Origin: Dromaius novaehollandiae
Taxonomy: Eukaryota > Chordata > Aves > Casuariiformes > Dromaiidae
Length of the DNA stretch: 64,000 nt
Assembly (NCBI RefSeq): GCF_036370855.1
Contig: NC_088099.1
Coordinates: forward strand, 92,195,820 to 92,259,819
Direction of reading: 5' to 3'
The notes under the pieces are model-generated. The model ran no database searches. It was not told the origin of the DNA and saw nothing but the letters and a program-made list of their open reading frames with translations. Below, piece by piece: positions 37,922 through 50,300 of the stretch (the stretch's first letter is position 1; every line of letters starts with the position of its first letter). The position numbers were made by a program, and so were the translations under genes.

Positions 37922-39335
37922 GCATATATTATCCTGGGGTTTTATGATAGCTTCTTTGACTAATAACTGCAAAGATTTAGAAGAATTCATGGGTCCAGCC
38001 AAGCCCTAATCAGTGAAAAGCACACAACAAAGGAGGATAAAAATGGTTTTATGGGACTTTTTATGCCTGTTCTTCACCTTCCCAATCCAGAGATCAGCAA
38101 AGAACTCTGCTAGCAATCCAGAATCCAGCTGAACTACTTGAGCAATTTCCCACTCCCCACCACATTTCTTGTCAGGAGTGTTGGAAGATGCCATAATGAC
38201 AGTAACAATGGTGTTGTAATGCTAATGGAGGAGGAGAGCTTCAGCTATTCATATTAAAGTCCATCTGTGTTGCTAGAAGAGGTCAAAGCAGCCATTAAGC
38301 AGGTAAAAACCTAATATACGCTACCTAGAAGTTAGTCAATTTTTTAAGTAAAATGTATTTGCTTGCTGTATATATTAAAAAATCAGGATGTGGTTTGTTC
38401 TTATAACCAGCATTCAAAATTATACTGATGTTCTGCGGCAAACCTGAATGATGCATGTAAGATTATTATAATCTGCCTGACATTTACTTAGTTGTTTAAT
38501 AAATAGGCTCTTTCAGTGTAGCAAGATCAGCTTCTGGACAGATAGATAAGGTTGGGGTTAGCATTGGTGCTTTATACTTCACTGCTGTAAGCAGTTTAGG
38601 GATGCTGCTTTGCATAATTCTAATTAAAACACATTTTATTCTTCACTCATGATGTTGTTTTGCAAGCCATGGGCTTGATTCTGTTTTCAAATATACTGGC
38701 TCTATGTACATGTGTGGGAACTGAAGCAAGAAGTATTGCAACTTTCTGATTAGTCAGAGAACTGCTTAATCTTATGTAATTGTAGAGTCTTATAGAGTAG
38801 TTGATGGCAACAGTTGGGCACAAAATAGGGGAAATGAGAGTAAGTCTGCCATTTCTTGATGCACTATCCCTCAGGCATTTTATCATACTGTTTCCATAAT
38901 GTCTCCTTCATTTCCCTACCATAAAGCTGACTGGTGGAAAGCCGCACAACATTATAAAAGCTAGTAATAGGTAAATGAGACATTTTATAACAGCAACGGT
39001 TTCAGTTGCATTAGCTTAGTAAAAACTCGGAGCAGCCATGCTTCTGCAACCCATGCTCTTCTCCCACCAGTGCAGTGCAGGCTTGGGCCCAGCCCTGCCA
39101 ATTGCTGCGCCGGCGAATCCACGCGTATCCACAAAGCGAGACGGCCAAGACAGCCCGTCCAGCCACGAGACCACGGGAGGTTTTGCCCCGCTGCCAGTCC
39201 CAGGCGAACTACTGGGCTGCGCAACGAACCTCCGCGGGCAGCTGCGGGGCTGCGCCCAGGCCAAGCCGCAGGGGCAAAGGGTCGCCCCTCACGCCCGCCC
39301 CCAACACCCCACACCGCCGTCGCTAGCAGAAGCAT

Positions 39336-39361
39336 CCCCCAACCCCCAACCCCCATCCCCC
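39336..39361 (-). promoter_or_regulatory. Four-tract G-quadruplex / i-motif sequence
   Basis: Four C5 tracts at 39336-39340, 39343-39347, 39350-39354 and 39357-39361 are separated by only 2 nt (AA, AA, AT). On the minus strand these are four G5 tracts, which satisfies the intramolecular G-quadruplex pattern with very short loops. The site lies about 620 bp upstream of the ZCCHC2 start codon, inside the CpG island. Confidence 0.75.
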
Positions 39362-39790
39362 GCCGCGGTTTCCGGCCGCCCTGCCGCATGCCCGGGGCCT
39401 GCGGGGCGCCCTGCAGCGAACCCGCCCCGGGGCGGAGCGCGGCGGCCCTTAAGGCGGGGGAGAGAGGGGGCGGGCGGCCAGCACGGCACACGCTCCTGAA
39501 CGCGCTGACGTCGCGCCGCCGAGCCGCGCCCTGATAGGCCGGGCCGGGCCCTCTCCCCGCCCCCCTCTCCCCCTTATCCCCCTTCCCTCCCTCCACCGGC
39601 CCCCAAGTCGGCCTCGGGCTGCGCCGGCGGGCGCCAACGGCCGCTTCAGGGGCTGCGCGCGCGCACAGGCACAGGGGGGAGGGGAACCGCTGCGGGAGCC
39701 GCCGCCGTCACCGCGCGCGCGGCCCGCCCCGCCCCGCCCTTCCCCGCCCCGCCCCCTCCCCACTTACGCACACGCCCCTTCCCCCCCCCG

Positions 39791-39812
39791 CGTGCGTGCG
39801 TGCGTGCGCGCG
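39791..39812 (+). repeat. (CGTG)n/(CG)n simple repeat in 5' region
   Basis: Four CGTG units run into CGCGCG, just after a C9 run (39781-39789). The alternating purine-pyrimidine sequence has Z-DNA potential. It sits in the CpG island, about 170 bp before the ZCCHC2 start codon. Confidence 0.85.
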
Positions 39813-39882
39813 CCGTCGCGAGCCGCTGCCGGGACCGTTGCTGTCGCGCGCGCCTCTCCCGCGCCTCCAGGGCCGCGGCAGC

Positions 39883-39900
39883 ATGAGCGGCGCCTCCTGA
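39883..39900 (+). promoter_or_regulatory. Upstream ORF 1 (5 codons) in ZCCHC2 5' region
   Basis: ATG at 39883 encodes MSGAS and stops at TGA 39898-39900. The ATG has A at -3 (GCAGCATGA), a usable initiation context. It is in the same frame as ZCCHC2, so its stop also closes the frame upstream and supports 39982 as the first possible in-frame ATG. It acts only if transcription starts upstream of 39883. Confidence 0.6.
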
Positions 39901-41268
<1,368 letters not shown>

Positions 41269-41841
41269 TAGAGTGCAGGATGCGGAGGCTTCCCAGAGCT
41301 TGACTGGCTGCCTTGTGCATTGCAGGCCATTAAAGTAGTCCTGCCATCCAAGGCTTGAACAGTGAAAGCGACAGCTTGACTGAACTTGTAAAATTATTAT
41401 AATACTAGATAGGAAACATGCACGCCTAGGGGTGCTTTCTCCAGTGGGTTAAAACAATGGGATATGTTGAAGTAATTTTTATGTAGAACCGTCTCTCCCC
41501 TAAAAATGAGACTTAGGCTTGGACTTGGCGAGGATCAGGGCTATAATCAGCATCTATAAGGCTGGTTCTCTGAAAAGCCACGTTCTATAAGATGGCTGAA
41601 GACCTTTGGGAATAGGTGGTAGTCGTTCTACTAAACGAGCAAATTAAAATGTCATGACTGGAGCTTCTGTTCAGGGAAAAGCTTAATTTCTGGGTGGCTG
41701 TCAGGAAACAGCAGAGTGCATCTTGAAAGCAGTTGTGCCACTTGTTGCTAGAAGGTGGCTGTCACAGGGAATGAAAATGAAGTCTTTCAGTGAGTGGCAC
41801 TGAATGTTCTCATATGCAGCAGCTATATGTAAGCTGATATT

Positions 41842-41857
41842 CCCCCCCCCCCCCCCC
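41842..41857 (+). repeat. Poly(C) run, 16 nt
   Basis: Sixteen consecutive C in intron 1, which is an unusually long C homopolymer. The length should be treated with caution because such runs are prone to sequencing error. Confidence 0.85.
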
Positions 41858-43411
41858 ATGGCATTCCTGCCTTTTTGATGAATATTTCTTTTAAAATCTG
41901 CCCCATATTTATGCAACCAAGTTGTCATCTTGGAGCTCTACAGTTTTTGGTCTATAGATGGCCTCTCATGCAAAGAGGAAGAAAGGGCTTGGAAGTTAGA
42001 TATTTATAATGCAGACAGGTTGTTAAACTGAACATATCAGACTTTCATTGGGTACTTAACAGAAAGAGGCACAAAACTGTAAATGTTTTTTTTCAGTTTA
42101 CTTACAGTGCTATCAAATTCAGTCACTCATAGAAAAAAGTGTTATCATGTGGCCTGCAACGCTAAAGGAATGTCCACTTTCTCTATTTGGTAAAGACAGG
42201 ATATGCTTTTGAGGACTGCACAGAGGAGACAGGAATGAATTTTTAAGACTTCAAATACATTAAGTAAATGCTTGTATCATTCAAAGGCCAAAGCACATTT
42301 GGCAGGTCATAAACTAGTGGGTGGATGTTATGGTACTGAAATCATAATGAATGCATAGCACAACTCCAAAAAGTGTTTATTTTGGCTTACTGACCTGCAT
42401 CAAGTCTAGCTATACCAAAATGAATCCTGGAAGTCCCTCTTAAGGAGAGGGTTGGATTGCAGGAAGTGGTAAGGCTGGACACTGTTCTTGCTGTGTTTAA
42501 AGTGCTAATAACTAGAAACATACTTACTGAAAGTGGCACATCAATTGTAACTGCTCACTATGTCCCACCAAATGCAGTGGGAGCTCAGACTCTCATGAAC
42601 TACTGGAATTGAAGTCTGTTTTGTATAGCATTCTGGCCTCAGTTTGAAAGCAGTGTTCCAAGTTGTAGTGGTTTCATTTACTGAGGGAACACTGAGACAA
42701 CCAGATCAGCTTGGCTGAACAAACACATCACATCGTCTACACAGGACTGAAACTGCATCCCTTCTGTAGGCTCTTTTTCTTTCTTTCCTAATGGTTAAAT
42801 TGTAAATACAGCAGGGCCTCTTCTGGGAAATAATGGCTGACTGGGAGTGGAGGGATTGATGGACTCTGTGTTTTCAGTTCACACTCTTATGGACTGTGGG
42901 ACCCTGGCAGATAAAACATTGGAGGGGATGCAGTTAGTGGTTAAAATGCAGCTGTACTGCTAAATTGGACCTGATCTAAAACCCTGCCAGCTGTCCATGT
43001 ACTTTTTATGCTCCTTTAATCTATGTAATTTAAGTGCCTGCCTTCAGGGCTCAGCGTTTGTGAACTAAAATGGTTTTCTAAAGACCTCTCAAATTTCTCT
43101 TTTACCAGCCTCAGGTAAGAAGGGTTGGGCTCCCTCTCTGGTTTTAACCAGTTCTGTGGTCCTATAGCCAGCAACTTTGTAGCACTAATAACTTCACCCG
43201 CCCTGGTAACTTCAGCAGTGCCTTGTGTCCCTCCCAGTAGTGCCCTGGAAGCTAGCGGTCCTGCCTGCGTGGACTGTGTCACCACGGGCCAGACTTGCGT
43301 GCTTGCCTTGTTACTGTGCCACAGAGTCATACAGAAGTTTCTGGAGGAGACCGTTCCTGACACCTTTAGCATGGGCTGCACCTTTCTCCATGCTTCATTC
43401 AGCCCCCTCAC

Positions 43412-43431
43412 GGGGGGAGGGGGGAGGGGGG
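43412..43431 (+). repeat. G6-A-G6-A-G6 tract
   Basis: Three G6 runs separated by single A. On the sense strand of ZCCHC2 pre-mRNA this could form a G-quadruplex. It lies about 160 bp upstream of the second CpG island. Confidence 0.85.
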
Positions 43432-43589
43432 AAGCTGTGCTCACCTTAAGTAGGAAGTTTGACTTCCTCCTCCCTATTTCTCTTCCTCCATTAATAGAGA
43501 CAGCCAGTTTCCAAGGGGCGAAGGCAGAAGAAACTATCACAGCGAGAGAGGGGGTGGGAAACCCCTAACCGCCAAGATGTCTCTCCTCT

Positions 43590-44330
43590 TCCCCAGCCTG
43601 AGAATAGCGGTGTGTGTGGGGGGGAAACCTTTCGCTTTGTTTGCGGGGAGGCGGCTCGATCGTGGCGCCTCCCCGGTCCGTGAGGGTACAGCCCCCGTCC
43701 CTTGCCCCCCGCGCCGGTGAGGGGAAAGGAGCAGCTCCCCGGCCAGCCGCGCCGCCAGACCCCTCCCTGCTCAGAGATGCGGTGAGTAATGGTCACCGGC
43801 GCTTCCCGCCCCCATTCAAGATGGCGGCGGCGGAGCCTGCGCTCCTGGTCACGTGCCCGAAGGGCGGTTTCCTCTCCATTCGGCTGAGGGTGGGGGAGGG
43901 GGCAGGCTCCCTCTGTTGCATAACGGGAAGGGTCTCGTTCGTTCTGAACGGACGTAGCGACGCGGGGGCCCAATCACGCGCCGCTCCGGGGCTCCCCGAG
44001 GTTGGAGGGAGGGCCCCGGCCGCCCAATGGGAGGGCGGTGTGCCGGTGCCCGCTGCTTTGGGCCGGCAACGGCTCGGGCGTGCGCACGAGGCCGCCCGTT
44101 CTGTCGCGCGGCCGCGGGGTTGTGGGGAGGGGCTCACCTGCCTTTCGCGCTGCTTGGAGGGGCGGGGGCGCGGACGTTGGGGGCGTTGGCCGCATGCGAG
44201 GCGCGCGGTGCCGGGGGAGAGCTCGGGCCTGGGCCCCGAGTAGCCGTTAGCGGCCGCCCGCCGTTAGCCCGTGCTCCGAGGAGCTGTCCCTGCCCCGAGC
44301 GCTGGGGAAACCAGCAGAGTCATCGCTGAG
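43590..44330. promoter_or_regulatory. Second CpG island in ZCCHC2 intron 1, candidate alternative or antisense promoter
   Basis: A sharply bounded CpG-rich block lies 2.7 kb into the intron. It contains a YY1-type CAAGATGGCGGC (43817-43828), an E-box CACGTG (43850-43855), two CCAAT boxes (43970-43974 and 44024-44028) and NRF1-like GCGTGCGCAC (44078-44087) and CGCATGCG (44191-44198). These are hallmarks of housekeeping promoters. A strong donor, ATGCG|GTGAGTAAT, sits at 43782 on the plus strand. On the minus strand AAGGCAG|GTGAGC reads leftwards from about 44137. Either direction of transcription is possible, and no coding exon is proved. Confidence 0.6.
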
Positions 44331-47300
44331 GAAAGACCGTGGGGTCGCTACAGGAAGGGCTTACCGCAAAGGCACCCTGTTCGCAGAGAGGCTGCAGCGT
44401 GAGCGGTTTATTGAACAGAGCCACTGCTCAGTAAGTTTTGCACTGAGTAGCCGTTAGCTCAGGTCTGATCTTTTCCCTTCCTTATGCGACCAAGCTTTCT
44501 CAGCTCTTGTGTCTTCAGCCTTTCTGAGCTGTCTGAAGACGTTTTCAGACCAAAATATGGTGGGTTATTGAGTATGCTTGTTTACAAAACACTTCCTGAA
44601 AAGTTTTTAGGCAGGAGAGCTCTTGTACACCTTACCCACAAAACTGTGTGCCTATTGCAAAGGATAGTGATGTGAAATCCACTTGTAAGATTGATGGAGT
44701 TCAGGCCTGGATTTGAACTGAAGGGTTTATTTGTCCAATTCAGATTTTGAATTCCTGAGGTTAAGGACTACATTATTGCATGTAGTATCTCTAATAAAAC
44801 AGCTTGGTTTTGAGGTTTCTAGGTGCTGTAATACATAGCTATAATGAGCAGTAGAACTCAAGTTTACCTATGGAGAATTTGTCTAATGGCTGTATGCCTT
44901 GGTTAGCAGAACATCATATCAGTTTATTTTTTCCTGTGATTGGATGTTGATATTGTTTTCTGGATAGGACCTCTGTGATCCGGTAAGATTCAGCTCACAC
45001 TGAAGTAGTTTCTTAGTAAAGGGTTGCTGCTCTTTTTGATCTCTAGTTTTAATGAGCCCTTAGGAACTTAACATTTCTTGGATACCTTTAAACAAATTTA
45101 GCTGGAATTGACAGGTAGGTTCAAAAGTTCCTGGAGGAAAGAGTGCTGAAGTGAGATGAGCAGAGGTAGCATTGCCTTATAATTGTGTAAACTTTGTTTC
45201 TTTAGGAAATAGTTCTGAAATACTTCTGTTTACTTACGGTAGAAACACCTGATAGTATTTGCAGCTTTTTAAAGGAAGAGGTAGTTTATAATAGCACTAC
45301 TTTAAAAAAAAAATCATTAGTACATTGGGCTGTGCAGAATATGAATTCTGAATCTAGAGGTGATGTATTAGAATAAGTATTAGAATAAATTATCAGTATT
45401 CACATCTGTAGTCATAAACTTACTAATGTGCAAAAAATCTACTGATGCCACTAAAATGTATCAATTCAAGTAACGGAACACATAGCTTAATTCTTGTGCT
45501 GATTATATTTGTCTAGTAAGCGCAGTATCAAAGCTGTTCCTCTTCATTGTCCATCTCACTCCATTTTAAAGACGTAAGGTTAGAATGTCAGGATGCTGAA
45601 GGGAGTCTGAGCATGTGGTAGCATAATATGGCTTGCATTAGACACTGGAGCGTTTAGTCAGGCATGCTTGACAGTAGTAGAACTAAGGTTCTATTGAAAT
45701 AAGCAATCTTCTGGAGATAATGGTTTGCTGAATAGTATTATAACTAGCTGGCTGGTGGATTCTTTTCAGAGAAAGTCTCTACTTAATAAACAAAGGAAAA
45801 GTTTCTGTTTACAGAACATTGTGCTTAGCAGGAGTCTATTTATAGGATATTTTGTCTGCAAATTAAAAGAGTACTTTGTTTTTGTGATTGATCTTCAGTG
45901 ATTTGCAGCAGAACAAGGTACTAGAACTTAATTTTAGAATCAGAGGTCTGTCTGGGAGAAAAAAAATACAGACAGTCCCATTTTGAAACTGCTGCATACT
46001 CATGTGTATCCTTTTAAATATCATAGACATGAGTATAAGGGAAAGTGCATCTTCGGGAGTCTGGCTTAAGTAAGAGACGGAAAGATAAAAAGGTTATTTT
46101 ATTGTTGGCAAATGTATTTTAAATGGTGGCACACTCCAGGAAGATACTGATGTCGTATATGCTATTTTACATACTGAGATACAAAGTGTTCTGACCCTTT
46201 CAGTGATCCGAACACCCTTGTCCCTGAACAGGAATTTTTCCAGCTGCAGACTGGAGTTAAGGATTTCCAGAAACCTTATTAGGAGTCTTCTGGAAAGGAA
46301 TTCAAAACTAGATAATATACAGTGCCTGAAAGGAAACAGCTCTGTGTCTAAATGTACATGCTAATGTTCCAGGAAACCGCAGAGTGAAAATTTTCACTGC
46401 TTTCTGTTGTTTTAAATGCTCAGCTCTAATTATGAGGTATTATGACAAGTAAAGACAAAGTTTGTAGTCTTGTCCGAGTCTCTTTATATAAGAGTTAATC
46501 AGCCTCTTGCTGTTTTCCATTTCATTTTTTTCTCCCTTTTTTTAAATAAACAGAGGCCATCACAAACAAAGTTATGGCTTTGTAATGCTTGGACTTACCT
46601 TACTGTTGTTAAGCTATGACTGGGTTTTCAGTGTTGCCCAATGTTGCCTATTTGTAGATAGCAAGATCTCACTGGGCTTGGAGAATTGAGGGTTCTCAAT
46701 TCTTTCTAAAGAATTGGGGAAGAGGATGGAGGCAACAGCAGTAAAGTGGCTATATCTGTTAAACCACTGAGGTCTATAGGATTCCCTCTACTTAAATCTC
46801 GGTCACCTCATTTGTTTACCGTATCAGTGTCTAGCCATAGCTGCTGCAGAATACACTAAGTCAATTCTCCATTATCTGCGATTAATAATGAAATATCTAC
46901 ACTTCCTCCAATATTTGATGAGTTTCTGTGGTATCCTCCAAGTGTTAAGGGCATACACTATTAGAAACCAAAGCTTGTATAGAGGACAGGCTAGGAGATC
47001 TGGCTGAAAACTGCATTCCTTCATGAGTTTCTTGCCTTTTCTTAGCCTCTTATTTTTGTCCTTTTGGGGAGAAGAAAGTAAAAACACAGGGCTCTTCTAA
47101 TTGTCAAAGGGGATTTAATGTCTTGGGAAGAGTCTTAAGAGTTAGATAAGAAAATGACAGAGAGATTTTCCGTTGTTCAGAATTGCAATATGTGAAAGAA
47201 TACTTTTAAAGTATGCTATTTAGACCTTTGAGTTCAAGGACTGGACAAAATGCCATATTATCCTCTGCCGGTAGTTAGCAGTAGGAACAAAGGCATTGTC

Positions 47301-50300
47301 TTCTCTCTACTACTAGTAGTAATTGTACTTCAGTGAACCACTTTTACGAGGCAAATGTTTTTTAAATCTTTCCGTCACTCTAGGCGGCTGTGACAATATT
47401 TTGTGCACATCAACCTGAACTAAAACATTCAAGTAACTTTATTATTATGCGCTGGATGGACAATGATGACAATACTGAAGTTATACAAGGTTGCTGGGTT
47501 GGCAACTAACTGGGAAGGCATTAACATGAGCTAAACTGTTGCATTACTGGCTCTAGCTTCAAATTCTCTACTTGCGTCATGGGCTAGCTAGGTTGGGCTG
47601 AAACTGCTGTTTGAGTCCAGCTAAAAATTTGTATGCAGATGGAACATTTGCTGTGTCTCTAGCAAACATGAGGTGTAGTATTCCTCGAATGTTGTAAATC
47701 ACTGCTGTAGCTGATGTGTCAGTTTCTTCAAATGGCACTGTTGCAGGCCTTGATAGTTCAAATTAATAGTGCTGCATTAGAGGTTGGTACACCCTTTGTC
47801 TCAAAATTTTCATGGTTTCACAGTGGCACAGGTTGGTAAATATGTAATTACTGGAGCTTTCATCTGATACGCTTTTCCACTCTAAAACAACTGCTGTTTC
47901 TTCAAAAAGGCTTCTGTCTCCCTCACGGTGTGTGTTGCTGCCTCTTATAGGTGAGCTCCTAGCATAGTTTTCCTATACAAATGTGCCTTAAAGTACTCCT
48001 GGGCAACTATGCTTTCTCTATATGCAGTCCAGTTGACTAGATATGAGTTCATAGGGTGGTTGTACATTATCCATTTGAACCATATATCTGGCCTTTCCCT
48101 GATAATGTTTGTTGGAGGAGGAGGTTGGGCAGTGGTGGCCTTTATGCCATGCATTTCATCAGCTAACAGTCTCAATACAAACTTGTTTATGTAGTGGAGT
48201 TTTTCCGTGAGTTTCCAAAGTACAGGTCCTTGATTTAACCAGAGTCTTTGACACCATGAAAATTTAGTATAGTCAAAATTCTTGCATTGTAGAGCAGGAC
48301 CTTATGTGGAATAAGCATTATTATTCTGGAAATTGCTTCTGCCTGTGAAAAGATAAGTTAACGAGAAAGCATTTAAGTTGTTTGTTGTCTGTGGCTAAAA
48401 GAAAGATCATTCTCTGTATCTTTGTGGTGTTAGGTCTTGAGGCTGATTCTGTTCTTGTAGGACAGCTCTGTGTCCCTGATCAATAGGACAGTTGGTGTAA
48501 TTGCTTAGTTGAAAGCTTGCAACCTGAAGTGGAACTTTTAGCAACAGTGTCATTTGAACAGTTGACTTCGGTCTTGACCTTACCTTGGGCTGGCAGATTG
48601 TCCAAGACAGTAGTGGATTTCTTGCATGGGAGACAGTCTTGCATCAACAGTTGTTAATGTTAAACAAATTTTGAAGTGTTGGGGATCCACTGTTGTCCTG
48701 TATTTTTGCATTCGTGGGTATTAAATGTGTGTGCGGGATTTCCATTTAATTGTAAGATAGCATGAATGCTCTATCCCAATATCCAAGCAACAGCAAGAAT
48801 CACTAAGTGATAGTATGGCCATATAGTTGTGCGCAGTGTTGAGTAAGGCTTTCTCTTTGCTGCCCTTGTCATCAAGAAAGGGTTCAGCAGCACACAAGTG
48901 CATGTGCAGTTTCAGCTGGCTGTTGCTTCTTAATAGCTGATGTTTAGCCTTTGTAAGCTGCTGCATAGTTGCGAAGCAATAAGGAGTGGTGGGTTGTAAG
49001 GACTGAGCAAATCATATGGCACTGATCCTAAATCTGGCACCAGATCTATTAATGGTTATTCTGTCATCGCTCAAATTCCTCTGAGGTATGGATGCTGCAG
49101 TTGATCGGGTGTCATGAGTTATGTCTTGGTACTTTGAAGATGCATTCTTTCTTTGTTAGCATATGGTCTTGTTTGCCAATTCCAGCTTCTATGAATAAAG
49201 CAATAAATAAACTGTCAATGCCAGTTTACATTTATAGAGCATGAAAGGCTAGGTAGTGCTGTCTGTAAGAGTAGTTTTACTGAAGCCTTACAGAAAAATA
49301 AGCTTTCATATTTTTCATATGTAGAGCTAATCAAGCTATCCAACTGCTGTAAGCAGGTTTCCCTGAACAGTGTTCATCAGAGCTGATGTGTGAATAGTTC
49401 TTTTATGAAAGTGCAGTGCAAACATCAGAACACTCATGCATCAGTTACTTGCTCATGACTATTAGTAGGTTATCCGATAGCAGATTTCATTACATATTGC
49501 CAAAACAACACTAGCGTGACATGTCTTGTTCAGCCACCTACCCTAACAGAAGGCAGAGTCTGAACATTTGTCATATGTAGATTAGCTGAGATTTGCTCAG
49601 TTAACATACATTAGCTAAACAGAGCAACATCCTTCCTTAGCAGTATGGTGCTCTGTTTGGGTCATTTGGTGCTTGTTTTCCATGAATATAAAGACACCTC
49701 AAGTGGTAGGTGTTTTCTTTGGTATGGTGCTTGCTTTTAGCCCTATGAGGAATGATGTCTCAGCTACAAAACTCTGTTCTAGATTATGAGAGCAGGCAAT
49801 CTTTAAAGCGTGCTTTCACCTTGTTTCATTTTCAAGGAGAAATATAGTTAATTCTCTAGCCAGTCACAGAGATTTGTGTGATTATCAAATTAATTATCTG
49901 GCAACTTGTTTGGGGCCGCTCACATTTCTTTTTTCACTATATTTTAATCATTATCAGCAGAACAGTGAACTGCAGGAAATCTTACATGTGAAAGTCTTAC
50001 AGTGACAAAGGCTTATGCAAGAATTAACCTTATACTTGCATATGTTGTGTGAATCCAATTTATTTGTTGGCAGGAAACAACTTAGTACAATTAGCACTAT
50101 ACTGCATGACCATCAACAGAAACTCCTTAGCAGCATACCACAGTTTTAAAAGGCTCATGTTTTGAGGTGTGATTGGCACTGGAATAGCTGGTAACATCCA
50201 TCTGTGTTACTCTTAATATTTGTTGGCCCTCTAGACTGGAAGTTCCTCTGCTGACTCTGCTTCCAGTCACTTGCATGTTATAATTGTCTATTCCACATGT

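Larger units (their letters stand above)
30331..39049. other. Intergenic DNA upstream of ZCCHC2, no gene recognised
   Basis: No recognisable exon. It contains a 27-A run, a (GTTT)n tract, (AT)n tracts, two notable inverted repeats (34518-34560 and 35630-35659) and a spaced 16-bp direct repeat (37858/37906). A GC-richer block at 36280-36720 gives several overlapping 60-115-codon open frames on both strands that match nothing. As the 5' flank of ZCCHC2 the stretch may hold distal regulatory elements, but none can be proved from one sequence. Confidence 0.5.

Noticed and set aside
38985..39596. 203-codon minus-strand open frame at the left side of the CpG island
   Set aside because: Open because of GC-rich composition. 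It has no recognisable domain, and both strands are open in several frames.
43614..44243. 209-codon plus-strand open frame containing MAAAEPALL
   Set aside because: The ATGGCGGCGG is better explained as a YY1 site in CpG-island promoter DNA, and the rest is compositionally biased with no homology that I recognise.
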